Shown piece after piece: positions 23,874 through 36,785 of a stretch of DNA of 64,000 nt. The stretch's first letter is position 1; each line of letters opens with the position of its first letter. A program made the position numbers and the translations under genes. This DNA comes from Dryas octopetala. Its lineage: Eukaryota; Streptophyta; Magnoliopsida; Rosales; Rosaceae. The notes below the pieces were generated by a model. It did no database searches. It was not told the origin of the DNA and worked only from the letters and a program-made list of their open reading frames with translations. Where the stretch lies: assembly GCA_963921425.1 (NCBI GenBank), contig OY992840.1, positions 9,984,501 through 10,048,500 of the forward strand, in the 5' to 3' direction.

Positions 23874-24983
23874 GGCTTAATTATCGATTTACCATCTAAA
23901 ATTGTAACTCATTCCCACTTTACCACCTGAAAGTTTTTTTGTCCCAGATTACCACCTGTAACTTACATCCGTGCCCCATTTTACCTTGTTCCGTCAACAA
24001 TTCCGTTAATGCTGACGTGGCGCGCTGGATGTGCGCCACGTGTCACATCTTTTTTGTATTTTTTGATTTTTTTGATTTTTCTATTTTTATAAACTTTGAA
24101 AATTAATTAAAAATAGCTCCGAACTTAGAAAAATACACTGAAAATTCCTACCGACTTGTCTTAACTAGTACTAATTTACTATGGAGTCAAAATGCCAATT
24201 TTCCCTCTAAAAATTTCCAAAAAATTTGGAAAGTCCAAATTTATTTCTAGAAAATTAAAATACTCTAGACTCTTTGAAAATTCATAGAATAATCTCCCGA
24301 ACTCCAAAAAATATGAGGTCTGTACCGTTAGTCTTCTAAAAACTAACATTACCTTTCTCATGAACACTTGCTACCCAAAAGACCTCTCGGTCTTAGAGAA
24401 AAATAAAATTCCCTATAAAATAAATTCTATAAAAATTTTAAAATTTCTGTAAAGTCTCGAAATAATTCTCTAAAACAAGCTTTTGGTAATTTTTCAAAAT
24501 ATTTTTGAGAATTTTTCCAAGAGTTTACGAAAATTCTAGAATTTTTTCTAGAATTTATTTAATAGAGGAAAATTTATTTTAATTTTTTAGAAATAAATTT
24601 GGACTTTCTAATTTTTTTGAAAATTTTTAGAGGGCAAATTGGTAATTTAACCTTATAGAAAATTAGTGCTAGTCAAGACGAGTCCGTAGGAATTTTTCGT
24701 GTATTTTTCTGAGTTCGGAGCTATTTTTAATGAATTTTCAAAGTTTATAAAAATAAAAAAATAAAAAAATGCGAAAAAATAAAAAAGATGTGACACGTGG
24801 CGCACATCTAGCGCGCCACGTCAGCATTAACGGCCAGATCGTCAGCATTAACGGAATTGTTGACGGAACAAGGTAAAATGGGACATGGATGTAAGTTACA
24901 GGTGGTAATCTGGGACAAAAAAACTTTCAGGTGGTAAAGTGGGAATGAGTTATAGTTTTGGGTGGTAAATCGATAATTAAGCC
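23874..24983. mobile_element. Long-hairpin Mutator-like MITE, copy B (inverted relative to copy A)
   Basis: This 1110-bp element is highly similar to copy A (14390-15494), but its interior runs in the opposite direction. It has the same GGCTTAATTATCGATTTACC ends and a perfect 9-bp target duplication TTTTTAATA (23865-23873 and 24984-24992). The arms again pair along most of the element and carry CACGTG boxes next to GCGCCACGTG. It lies about 420 bp upstream of the IBA57 start codon. Confidence 0.9.
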
Positions 24984-24992
24984 TTTTTAATA

Positions 24993-27900
24993 ATACCACA
25001 CAAACTTAATACGAACTTGTGAGTTTGGGTTAACAAAAAAGGAAATGTTATGCCAAATTAACTTTTGACTAAAGTCATTATTTCATGTCAGAATTCTTGG
25101 ATCTCCAATTATCCAGAGAGAAGATTTTGGACGCAAGAATTGTGAAAGTGCACTCCAAAGGTTAAACTTGGACACTATATAAGGAGAATCTCACACCTTG
25201 ATTAACAGGACTTTGTATGTGTGTGTGTGATTTTTAAAGTTTTTAATATTGCGAAATTGTTTCGTTTTATGCCTTATGCTATTACTTTCGCAATTTGTTT
25301 ACTACTATGATGATATAAGAGTACGTAAGAGGCATGTTGGAACATGACCTTGAGTCTCCATTCTCTAAATCTCCAAAGAGTTTGTACGGATGAGGTAATC
25401 CCCTACTGTGGAGACTAGCTTATGGGTACACACCATTTTAATGAATGCTCTCACTGCAGGGCCGAACCTTTTTTTGTTTGTTCGGTATTAGTAGTTGTCT
25501 ATTTGGGTGCGATCATGAAGTAAGTATATGAACTTGGGTACCCATATCATCGCGTCTAAGGTTTTGCTTTTAATGCAATTTCCTTTTGAGCTTTAACTCT
25601 GAAAGTGTTTTAAATTGTTTTCAAAATTAGTCATGGTTCTCTTATGAGAAGCTATGAACGTATGTATTGCTTATTTCTTATTGTATTTTTTTTTATGTGC
25701 AGATAATTCTCAATTGACGATCTGAATTAATAAAATATAATATAATTAATAAAATAATTAAGTTAATAGCTTTGCTAACACAAATGTACCAAATGACGAC
25801 TAAATCATGTATAGCGCATGCCCCATTGAAGACTCACTCACCAAATGACTGTGTATTCATTTTTGTTAGAATTCCCAAAAATCTCAAGACGTGTTTGACT
25901 ATAAATTGTGCTACTTCTTCCGCAAGATATAATTTTGTTCGGACGTATCTCTTGTTTTATTCCAATAAACAATATTTAATTAGAAGGGGGAAAAATGGGC
26001 AAGCAGGACAAAAATATCTCTTTTTTGGTCTGAAGAAGGACAAAAATCCCTTCTATACTAAGTTGTCTTCATGTTTTATCTGCAACCACTTATGTTTTCA
26101 TGGGCTCATATTTCGTGGACTGCATATTAATTTTGTAGGAGATTTCTTAAATGATAATTATTGCTAACTAGACAACCATTCATTCACCAAAATCTATATC
26201 CATATTTATAGTTTGACTCATTAATATTTCATAATTTTTAAATTAGAAGGACCCAGAAAAAAGAAGAAGGTTGGATTATCATTAGAAGTTGTGTCTAATT
26301 CATTTTTATTAATTAAATGTTTAATTAATTAGAGGTCACATTCATGAACCCTAGAATTTTAAAGTTGACTAACAACTAGAGCTTCCTTAGACAAGTTATT
26401 GTGCTTAGCGGAATCTTTGTGTTAGCTTGCAGTGCAAGTTAACAATATATAGCAGCTAGCATCAATCTAATCCATGTTTGTCTATCTATCGTTTAATTAT
26501 AAATTTAGGGGAAAGTTTACCTAATTATGGTTATTGGTTGCAGAGTCTGCAGACCGACTTTGTATACTAATCATATAAAAATGGACAGAAAGTATGGAGA
26601 GAATTATACAACCTGATCTGAAAGGTGGCATGAAAGTGACTACTAATTAGGCTATGACTGCATTAGAATTGTTTGCATTTGTGGTTTTTTGAGCTGTAAT
26701 TTCACTAAGCAAGGTCAAAATCCCTTTAATTGTGGAAGGTGAGTATTTATCCTTATTATTATTATTAATATTATCTTCTTCTTTTTTTTCAATGGTGAGG
26801 CTTTAAAATGATGTTGATTCCTGAAAAGATCTAAAAGCATGTATTTGAATTTTGATAATAAGCTTGCTAGTGGTGGTTAGGGTGGTAAAAATATTAGATA
26901 CAATGTATCTGATTTGGAATATTTGAAATGAATTCATACAATGTATTCGAATTAGATTTGAAATATTATGAATTTGAAATGACTAAATACAATAAATCAT
27001 TTGATATTCGTGTATTTCTTCTCATACAAATACAACATTTTATGTATTTGTTAACATTATATTTGATCAGTTTAACTAAATTTGGATTTTGATAATAAGC
27101 TTTGATTGGTTCTAAGAATCCTAAAGATATAAGTTACAATGTATTAGCATTGGATTTAGAATGATCAGATAGAATATGATATTATGAATTTGAAATGATT
27201 AAATAAAATAAATCATTATCTTCATGTATTGCTCATACAAATGCAAAGTTTAGGTATTGCTAATTAATTAACATTATAAAATATATATAAATTAAAGTTA
27301 TCAAGAATGCTTAAGCTATTGATAGTTTGATACATATGTGTCTCACTGGCATAACTAATTAGGATCCACATGCATTTATGAATAACAATAACTCATATTG
27401 TTAAGAGTTGAGACATAAATTAGGAGAGAATTACTAGCTAAAGAAAAGAAAAGCAAATAAAGGTTTGGAGAGAATCGTTCTACGCCAATAAAGTGTTTCA
27501 TTGGTATTTGGTTGCCACCTATAATCCCTATTTGGTTCAAAAACATCTAGAAGTGTGGCCTTGAATTCAATTACTGGCTTCACCATTCGGTCCATTCTCT
27601 TTGTTCAAAAATGATTTGATAGCTGCTTAGAGAATCTAGACACCTTTTTTGAAAAAAAAAAAAAATGAATGCGTAATAATAGAAAAAGTCACTTGTAAGT
27701 TGTAACTTTATAATATTCTATTTCTCAAAAAAAAAAAAAAAAGCCTTTTTCCTTTGGCCTTCAGCCTTATGTGTAATTAAAAGGAAAAAGAGAGGAAATT
27801 CAGAGTAATAAGACTGCAAGATGAAGATAACAATGCTTTGAGTGTAAATAAAAAAAAACTATTTCCCATAGGCAGGTGCTTCCACATCAGCTGAAGAAGT

Positions 27901-29213
27901 GGTCCACTTGTGACGTGGTAGCAACACCTTCCAATAAGAATGAAGCGATAAAGATTTGACGTCAACAGCAGGTGGAGGCTGACGTTGACCTTCTAATGCC
28001 TTGGGCTTCGTGCTTCGCTTGGTTTACGGAAGCGGTGACCTCAACTGTCCCTAGTTGACCGTTTCACACTTTTACATACCCCACTTTTATAAGACCACCA
28101 CCCCTAAATAAATTAAAACCCCATTTTCTTTCTTCTTTTTTTTTTTTATATTTTTTATTGGTCTTGTTAATTGACAGTAAGTACTACCATAGTACCATCA
28201 TCGCTGAGGCAATTTTTATTTTTTGGGTCAAATGTATTAGAATTTGGGAGGTGAGCAATGCGTTGAAAATGAAAATGATTCGTAGTAAATTCATGGTTCA
28301 ACATCGAATCAATTAAAACAGTTGTTTAACACTTTTAACGAACATGGTATTTGATAGCCTTCCCTAGTTGCTACTTGCTAGTGCCGTACAAGAATAAAAG
28401 TTTTCTGCCTTTTCAATCAAATGTAAAATCAGATTGTGATAAGACATAAGAGGACTGTGGGCAGGCATTAAGGCATTGCTATTTAGTGGTGAAGCCATCA
28501 TTTTCGGGGAGAAAAATCAAGGACTGCTATATACATATTCCTAAGGCAACCAATGAGACAAAACTTATTTGTGAGAGATAAATTTGGATGCCATACAGTA
28601 TTTATGCCATAAACGAAATGCTTAAAACTGAACTATACATTTGTATGTTATATACTGAACTACATAAATTTGACATATGTGCTTTGGTTAAAGAATGAGT
28701 GTGAGTCTTTTCATGTGTTATACGTATTTGTATAGTGACCTACGTATTTGTATGTTATACGGTAAACTATCAATTAGAATGTTGTAGGTGTCCGTACTTG
28801 AAGCTGAATTGTGGCAGGAGTAATGTTAGGGATTGCGACAAAAATTGCAATTTGTAACTTCCAACCTTTGCATTGATTTGATTTAAACTTTTAAAGGGGG
28901 CACATAAATAGAAAGGACACTGAAAACCAGGTTGGTGGTCATTGCACAACAGTTGTACACAACAATGCACACTAGAACCCTTGTTGTAATCCCAATCTAC
29001 ACGTCGGACATGTCAACGGTCCACGAGTACCCTTTGTAGGACCTTTGCTCTCTCTCTCTCTCCGAGTCTTAAGTCTCTCCCCAAATAAAAGCCCAACTTG
29101 AACTCCGCTTCCAATCCACATTTTCAACTTCACATCAAAGAAAAAGAAGAAGAAGGAGAAGAAGAAGCTTAAAACTTAAAAACCCGTTTGAGATAAAGAG
29201 AGTTGAGAGCACA
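24993..29213. other. Long intergenic region upstream of the DUF1442 gene
   Basis: No gene is supported; open frames here (for example 25772-26167) have no recognisable domain. Locally repeated phrases built on ATTTGAAATGA(T/C)TAAATA occur at about 26966 and 27190, within two similar stretches of about 150 bp (26880-27060 and 27090-27250). A cluster of TGAC-core sequences lies at 27900-28070. The last 60 bp are a GA-rich leader before the start codon at 29214. Confidence 0.5.
27895..28070. promoter_or_regulatory. Dense TGAC/TGACG motif cluster
   Basis: Within about 170 bp there are TGACGTGG, the palindrome TTGACGTCAA, CTGACGTTGACC, GGTGACCTCAAC and AGTTGACCG. TGACG is the core for TGA-type bZIP factors and TTGAC for WRKY factors. 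TTTTATAAGACC, a TATA-like sequence, follows at about 28085, but no gene starts directly after it. The region is about 1.1 kb upstream of the DUF1442 gene. Confidence 0.35.
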
Positions 29214-29962
29214 ATGAAGCTGATTTGGTCCCCAGAAACAGCAGCCAAAGCCTACATCGACACCGTTCGATCGGTAAGCAATTCATTCATCCCCAAAATC
29301 ATTTCCTTCCCGTAAATCAATTTCATGAATTCTCATCTGGGTTTTGTTCGCAGTGCGAGGTTGGTCACGAATCGGGGGTAGCAGAGCTCGTTTCGGCCAT
29401 GGCCGCCGGCTGGAACGCCAAGTTCATCGTCGAGACGTGGTCGCAAGGAGGGGTTTTAGCGACGAGCATTGGCCTCGAGATCGCCAGCCGCCACACGTGC
29501 GGGCGACACGTGTGCGTGGTCCCGGACGAAGAGTCGAGGTCGGAGTACTTGACCGCCATGGGCGATGCGGGGATGTCGCCGGAGGTTGCTGTCGGGGAGC
29601 CGGAGGAGGTCATGGCGGAGCTGGCGGGGGTTGATTTTCTGGTCGTGGACTGCACGCGCCGAGAGTTCCCGCGTGTGCTGAGGCAGGCGAGGCTGAGCAG
29701 CCGAGGGGCCGTGTTGGTGTGCAAGAACGCGAGTTCGAAGAGCGGTTCAAGCTTCAGGTGGCGGAGTGTGATTGATTGTGGGTCACGGCGTTTGGTAAGG
29801 TCGGTGTTCTTGCCCGTAGGGGAGGGTTTGGACATGGCACACGTGTCGAGCAGCGGAGGAGGGACTTCGGGGGCGTCGAGCAACAAGGGAGAGAAGAGAG
29901 AGAGGAGGTGGTTTAAGCATGTTGATCGAAACTCAGGGGAGGAACATGTTATCAGAAAGTGA
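29214..29962 (+). CDS. DUF1442 family protein
   Basis: Two exons (29214-29273 and 29354-29962) encode 222 residues. The N-terminus MKLIWSPETAAKAYIDTVRS and the block VAELVSAMAAGWNAKFIVE are hallmarks of the plant DUF1442 family, whose members are usually 200-230 residues and have a Rossmann-like, methyltransferase-related fold without proven activity. Exon 1 ends exactly at a GTAAGC donor after 20 codons, a split shared by family members. Exon 2 is strikingly GC-rich compared with its surroundings. The C-terminal 35 residues are Ser/Gly- and Lys/Arg-rich. The 5' leader is GA-rich (AAGAAGAAGAAGGAGAAG). Arabidopsis homologues (At1g12320, At1g62840 from memory) sit near CML13/14, as here. Confidence 0.9.
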
Positions 29963-30707
29963 ATTCTACAATACATTTTTGTTTTTGTTTTCTTTTTTAT
30001 ACCACTTTAGTTTGTACGTAGTTGTTTCTGGAGTCTGGACTATGGACCCAACCCAAGACTTGTATATAGTTTCCTCATGAAAGTCAATTAGAAATGCATC
30101 CTCAACATTTTTTTGTTTTGCTTTTTGGCTCAAAGAGATGGTGATTTTTTAGTACATAACTCTTTTAACATTTTCCAAAATCAATTCAAAATTTTGTTTC
30201 CCAAAAACAATGTATAATTATGGCAGCAGGAGAATATTTCAGTCTTTGCGAAAATAGCATGCTGCAAATCTTACAATTCAGTGCTTATCATGATTCTTCA
30301 AAGCAAATGGAAAGCCCTATAACCCCATATAGCATTGAATATCACATACAATGTAACAAAAGAGTATGTTCACAGCAGCCATCATCCTGTTGACTGTTTG
30401 ATCTATCATCTTACATCAAAAGAAGTAATTCTGTCCGGATATTACTATTTTCACCATTATTCATGGACAATGTACTTTCACCATTATTCAGTAGTCTGGT
30501 CTTTAATCCAAATCACTTGAATTGTTTCTCCATATGGTCATAGAATTGGAATTGCATTGACCTCTGCACCAATCAAAATTGCAGGAAAGATATTTAGTCA
30601 CCTAAACAAAATAGTGACAACTAAATGAATGCTGAATTGAGAGTGAGTAGAGAGTGAACTAACATGTACAGGACTCTCAGCAAACTATGGCTATACAGTA
30701 CAGCCAG
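29963..30707. other. Convergent 3' region of the DUF1442 and ICT1-like genes
   Basis: It holds the 3' UTRs of both genes and no further gene. A short direct repeat TTTCACCATTATTCA occurs at about 30449 and 30476. Confidence 0.6.
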
Positions 30708-32510
30708 TCAGTCCCAACTGTCTCGACTTCTTCTAAATGCCTTTTTGTCTGAAAGTACCTTCTTGCTTTTAAGGCGTTTTTGTTCCCCAATAGCTGCCCT
30801 GCAAAATACAGAGACAATAACTAAGACCATGGAAAATATACAGTACAAGGGATATTGTGAAGACGCAGGCAGCAAAACCAAAGGTAATGAATTTGCAAAC
30901 ACAGATGGTAAAAGAGCTCTCACATTTTAGCAATCTTCTTCTTTTGCTCTTCTGAGGGAGGAGGTGGGACATAAGAAGCAGCATCTATGATCGCCTGTTT
31001 CACTAATTTATTAGAATTGTTTGGGGAATGGCCAAAGACTAGGAAATTCTTTTCTCAAAATTGATCTTTACTCACTAATTTATCATCCCACAATAACATA
31101 AGAAATAAATATTGATTTTTAGTAGTACCTGAAGTTTTTCAAGAGCATCTTCAATGTTACCCCTGAGGAAGAATGGTTGCATAAACCAAATGCATTGGCA
31201 AAACATAAGCAAAATTGATAACATCCAGGAGAAGAGGAAAGAAATTTACTTCTGCGTGCGAGTCCTTGTTGAAGAAATCACAAGCTCCCCATCCTTGTTG
31301 ATCCGATTTTTCTCCTGTTCATAACCCAGGACAGTGAAGAATAAATATCACAATAATCACAAATACAGTATGGGACCCGTAAAAAAATATCAAGGCTGCA
31401 ATAACAATTCTAGAGTAACTTTTCTTTCCCCATTTCCAGTTCCCTCTTTCTCTCTCACTCAAGTTAACATGTGTTTGTGGGTACGAGGCATTTTTGGCTG
31501 CAAGTCTGCAACACCATTATGATTGATGAGGATCAAGAAGACCTTCCCAAATAATTAATAGAACAAAATTTTCCACCAAAATATCGTAAAGTTTCACATC
31601 TGTCGAGTACAATGAGATATGGGTAGGCAAGGAGCATCACATCAGTTCTTGGTCATTTCTTTTCCAAATTAGTCATAATTTTGTGCAGGGATTCCCTCAC
31701 CCGAGGAACCTCCTATGTGTTCTAAGCATATAGCAGCCACCACTTTTATGTGTTTTGAGCATATCTCAAACCTATGACTGACAGGGTTAGTACTAGTAGT
31801 GATCTTCTTTCTTTTTGTTTTTTGTTTTTCTTATTTAAGAACACAAGTCATGAGAGATGAAAGGCACAAACCATTTGCAAAATCCTCTCCCTGATCCATT
31901 CACTTAGCCAATATGCATTCTTAACATTGAAGCGCATGTCCACCTTGGTGTTCACTGTACAATCAATAGAAAAGCCAAAATAACAATTTGGTAATAAAAA
32001 GAATAAAAGAAGATCAAAATCCAATTCACAGTGAAAAAGAAACAAGTTTACAGACCTTTGTTTACATTCTGCCCTCCAGGCCCGCCACTTCTTGCAAAAC
32101 TCACAGTTACATGGTCTTCACGTGCATGAAAAAGAAACAAAAATGATCAAATAACGTTTCATGTAAAACAACCAATGATTTGTGCATTTTCTAAGAAAGC
32201 AAAGAGACCCAAGTAATCAATAATCAGCAGAAATACCTAAAGTGATTTTAGGAGGGGGCTGGCTGTCAGCGGCGAGAGATCGCTCCTCGGCTTTTTGCAA
32301 GAGCTGGTTCGCCTGCGAGAGCCGAGCCGACACCTTATTCCCGCCGCCGCCTCCGGACTCCGACGCGGCGCACCGGACAGAGCGGAAGCTGATTCCGCCA
32401 TTGGAGCGCAGCAGAGCCGCAGGGATTGACGGAGAGAAGGACAACGATGGTTGGAGGAGGATGTGTCTGAAACTCAGAATCAAGTTCGTCGTGGTTCTCA
32501 GAACCGCCAT
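30708..32510 (-). CDS. ICT1-like peptidyl-tRNA hydrolase (class I release factor GGQ domain), organellar
   Basis: Seven minus-strand exons (32510-32237, 32115-32056, 31954-31872, 31314-31250, 31162-31129, 30994-30924, 30798-30708) join in phase to 225 residues. The N-terminus MAVLRTTTNLILSFRHILLQ is a likely mitochondrial presequence. The domain has FARSGGPGGQNVNK with the catalytic GGQ at about 105-107, then VNTKVDMRFNV and a basic C-terminal tail (QKRLKSKKVLSDKKAFRRSR). The length, lack of a codon-recognition domain and basic tail are those of ICT1/ArfB-like proteins, which release peptides from stalled organellar ribosomes. The tail is expected to enter the empty mRNA channel. Arabidopsis At1g62850 is the nearest remembered homologue and neighbours a DUF1442 gene. 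The small exons (34-91 bp) make the model sensitive, but all phases agree. Confidence 0.92.
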
Positions 32511-33398
32511 TTTCGCTGTGAAGAAACCCTAAAACCGTTTTAAATTTTAAATATCCGTTTTGTTCATTCTTTTTTTTCTGGTCACTTGTTTTTTGTTCGT
32601 TCTTATTTTGGGTCTGGGTTTAGTGTGGCTCTAAATCACCCGTCAGCAGACTCAGTACTGACTACTGAATACAGTTTTCTTTTTTCTCTTACAAAAAAAT
32701 ATGGAGGTTTTTCCCTTGACTACTTAAATTTATTAAATTAATAATTATTGAAGAAATATTGTTATCTAATATTTATACTCTTTAAAAGAATAAACACAAA
32801 TTTTGATAATTTCAGTCTGATAAGAACCACAAAGATTTTAATATAGACGGTAACATAACCTAATTAGACAACCGCCTAAAACCACAAAGGTTCAATTCAG
32901 ACGGTACATAACCTAATTAGACAACTGCAAACTTTCAAATTTTATGTAGTATGTTAAGCTCAAATAATGTAAAACAATCACAAGAATGTACATGAAGGAT
33001 TGAAGCTCCGTTACAGCACCGCAAGATCGGCCCCGCTTCCATCAAGAAAGGTAGAACATATTTCCAATCAATACAAAAATTGAAATTGCAACGCAGGCCT
33101 TATTTCACAACTACAAGAATTGGCGAAGGTTAAGTCTTCATAATAAGTGAATTTCAATATCAAGATTCAAGGGCATTCGATACACCATTAACTCATTAAG
33201 ACCAGAGGAATTATCCATCTCAAATGGCATCAATAAAAGTTGATATACATGAGCACTTTGTTACTAACTACTGACGTCCTGCCACCACAACCTCAAATCT
33301 GCATTCTCCAATATGCAACCAACCCTGTGCAACTACTAGGAGATAAAAAAGAAGACGTGGAGGGAGACCAATATAACAATCCCCAAGCTGTGCTAGCT
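32511..33398. other. Region between ICT1-like and MLF-like genes
   Basis: ICT1-like promoter and MLF-like 3' UTR. A diverged tandem duplication of about 55 bp lies at 32820-32935, sharing ACCACAAAG, AGACGGTA and ACATAACCTAATTAGACAAC. No gene. Confidence 0.6.
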
Positions 33399-35669
33399 TT
33401 AATCTCTTGCTCCCCCACGAGGATAACCATTCCTGTCCCCAACATCTGCTCTCATCCTACCGGACTGCTGTGAGCGAGTAGATCCTGCCATGTCTCTTGC
33501 ATCTTGTATCCCATTTCCAGGGTTCTGTGAAACCTCGTTGGAAGGAAGTGCCCAACCTCCCCGACTAGCGTGCCCATGTCCACTGCTGCTTCCTACAACA
33601 ATAGAGAATAGCAAGAACATTACAATCATCAAAAACATCCTGGGTGCCAAGCAGCATCAAATATCCCTGCATTCACAGTATTGGCATCCTTGAAAGGAAT
33701 AACTGAAGAAAATTTTCATTCCCAACCTTGATAGCTAATACCACAAAACAGAACACCTCAAATATAGTGCACTGTGCACAGAATTGGCAAGTGGCCGACT
33801 GTAACTTGGCAAAGCATACTTCAGAACTTCCCAAGGATACCCAACTGAAGCATGCACAACAATCAACAACATTTAACACACCAGCTACATATGCAAATGC
33901 AGCCTCTTACAAATAAGTTCATGCTACCATGCTGGAGAGCATCTAAGCATTGTTCTTAAATGAACTGACACCAGACACTGGCATGCTTGGTAATATTATA
34001 TTCTGTAACATGCATAACAACTACTCTCATCATCCCTGAGTAAATTTCAGGTTCCTAATGCAAAAGAAATGAGGCAAACAACTTACAAACATCTTGATAA
34101 ACACAGTAACAAGACACAAATACACCGAAAAATCTGAAAGAATTTTTTAAATTCACCCAGAAGGAGTCATCATGAATTCTAACCCATTTAATAGCACATA
34201 CAGGCAACAGCTTATGAAAGTAAAGAAGCAAAAATGATCAGAAAGTTCATCATGATAAAAACAAAAGTTAAGTGCACAAAATATTTGGCCATCACTGAAG
34301 TTTAAAAAGGATATTTTGCCATCTCTGAAATGCAAACATGATATCACATAGAATCAAAAGACAAATATTAACTCACCAAGATTTGCATAACCACTAAATT
34401 TATCGGTCCATCCAGGCAAATGTTTTTGAGCAGTTCCATTCCATGCTTCTTCAAAACCAGAAAGCTCATCTAAAATTCCACCAATCCGACACTCCAAGTT
34501 AGTATCTATATGCTAAAGCAACTCATATAAACCTTGTGGCATAAACACAGCATAGCATAAGAAATTTACACACCTTCATTAAGATTGTGCAAGGTCTGCA
34601 TTGTATCCACCTTACCATCTGTTTCAAGCTTCCTAGTAACTGAATGGCCCTAGAAAGAGAACCCTCAATGTAAGTATACAACCAACATCATGAAATCCAA
34701 ACACTAAAAAAAACATCGGCAATGGCATCCAATAAATACCTTATTGTGGAGACCCTTAGATACCCTGTGTGTTGCTTGCCCAGAAGAAGTATCTGCTTCC
34801 TTGCTTTCTTCAAAAGCCAACTGCTCACACAACAAGGGAAAATTAGAAACACAGTTACCCGGAAAAAGAAAAAAAAACACCATGAATGTTTCAAAATTAC
34901 TTACCCCGTCACTCCCCATCCTTCTTGTCTTGGATGAAGTGTAGCACGCCCCATTAGAACCACCATAAGTGACGGTGGAGCTCTGAAATGTGAAGCTTCG
35001 AGCTTGAGGCTGCGATTGCATGACACCAAACCGGTTATAGCCGTCCCCGTACTGCGAATGCTTTCTCTTCCTCTCTGAAACAAAAGGTAGAGAAGAAATG
35101 AAAAATCAATATCCCATTTTAATACCAAAAAAAAAAAAAAAAACAGCCAATAATCACCAAAGTCAATAGCATTAGCAGCAACCCAATTAACTAAACACTC
35201 TACCTGTTTCAACTTCATCATCAGGCTCCACCACATAAGGTTCATTGCTCGATCCACCGCGCTTTCGCGGATTCTCTTTTCTCTCATTACCACCATCCTC
35301 TTCTTCGTTTTCGTGATCGGAGTCTATTTCCTCAATGATTGGACCCCTCGATTGCCTAGGCTGCTGTGGAGCCTGAGTCAGAGCCTGAGGCTGATGCTGA
35401 ATGAACCCAGTTGGGTGCTGCATATCTGGAAAAAAGCCTCCGCCTCCATTGTTACCGAAAAAGCTCGACTCGAACACCCCTCCAAATGGGCGAGTGAAGA
35501 ACGGGTCATCAAACGGATCCCTCCCTCCGAAAACGTTCGAAATCAAACTCGTCTGACCCCTAAGCCCACCAAATCCGCCAAAACCAGCAAACGGGTCATT
35601 GAAACCGAAAAACGGACCCCTGCCGCCCGGGCCGCCCGGTCCACCCGGCCCGCCTCTGCCACCCTGCAT
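33399..35669 (-). CDS. Myeloid leukemia factor (MLF1)-like protein
   Basis: Six minus-strand exons (35669-35204, 35074-34905, 34820-34740, 34649-34574, 34469-34377, 33592-33399) join in phase to 359 residues. The N-terminus is a Gly/Pro/Phe-rich repeat (GGPGGPGGPGGRGPFFGFND) with FGGRDPFDDPFFTRPFGG, the phenylalanine-rich signature of MLF proteins. A Gln/Pro-rich and then acidic segment (IEEIDSDHENEEED) follows, then the central MLF-type block SFTFQSSTVTYGG and QATHRVSKGL. The C-terminus is Ser/Gly/Arg-rich. Animal MLF proteins interact with chaperones and move between nucleus and cytoplasm; plant members are poorly characterised. There are no membrane spans or catalytic motifs. The start is the first ATG in frame and begins the conserved MQGGRGG. 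Confidence 0.88.
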
Positions 35670-36785
35670 TTTCTAGGTACTGTAACCCCTGCGAATTGAT
35701 TCACTGATCGTCAAATAGAATCCATAGAACCAAAATAGGAAAAAAATTAAAATTTAGAGCGATACAAGATGACCTTTTTTGTTTCTGTTTTTGTTTTCTT
35801 TTGGTTTTTCTGCGAATTGGAGCTTTGATTGCGTTAGAAATGGAGTATTACCTTGAAATACAAATGGAGATTGGAGGAGGAAAGTGAATTGGGAACCGAG
35901 AAAACCCTAATCGACGGCTGAGCACGAAATAGTTTCGATGAAGGGGTTTCTTCCAGGTGCCACTCTCTATGTTAAGTCGATTCAAAATGGGAGAGAGAGA
36001 GAGAGATGAGAGTTCAATTTGATCGAAGATTCGAAGGTTCTAGTATACGGTATACCCAAGAGGATATTACTGTTCGCGCCATGACACGTGTCCCCATACC
36101 ATTAAGTATCTACCCAGAGAATTTTTTAGAAGGAATTTATTAAACTTTTCTCCTTTTTCTTATTTTTTATTTAGAGGTAAGGCGACCAGATCCAAATTCT
36201 AAATGGGCTTGATGTGGAGCCCAAACGGGTCAATGAGTGGTGAACCCAAATTTTCTTTTGTGATTGATGGAGGCAGTGACGTATTTCTTCAAGGCTAAAT
36301 TATATTTTCTACATCAAATTAATTGAGCAAAATATCAAGCATAGATCACATGCAATGTTATTATAATTATTTTATTAGAAATATGGGATGGTGAAGGTGA
36401 AGCGATTAACAAATTTCTTTCGGTCTATTATTTTCGATATGTAGGCTTTATTTGTTTGACTTAAATTATCACCACTCTAAAGTTTTGATGGAATTCGACC
36501 AAGAAAAAAAAGTTTTGATGGAAGATGAGTCACCAGGCACCATGGTTTGATTTCACCTTTGCTAGAAGTGCTTTCAAAGATTGACAATTTCGATAAGTCT
36601 CCAAAGTGTCGGGAAAATAATGAACTCAATTAAAATTCACGTCATCATCTCACCTAATTGGCTACAATAGTGGATCGGATTGAAAATGCACAACTTGTGA
36701 TAATAGACAGACAAAAAATATCACATGATGAGTTACAAAAGAAGTTATATGATAAATTGCTCATATAATCATCACACATCACATC
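35670..36785. other. MLF-like gene upstream region
   Basis: 5' leader and promoter of the MLF-like gene, probably with a leader intron (a GGTAATAC donor-like sequence on the minus strand near 35855). A short (GA)n tract lies at about 35992-36006. The rest is AT-rich without a gene. Confidence 0.45.

Noticed and set aside
25040-25700. Possible solo LTR (CACTATATAAGGAGAATC and later purine/pyrimidine blocks)
   Set aside because: I could not find TG...CA ends, a 5-bp duplication or a second copy in the window.
25772-26167. 131-codon plus-strand frame
   Set aside because: No recognisable domain, composition dominated by Phe/Leu/Asn/Lys as expected for AT-rich noncoding DNA, and no splice or leader signals.
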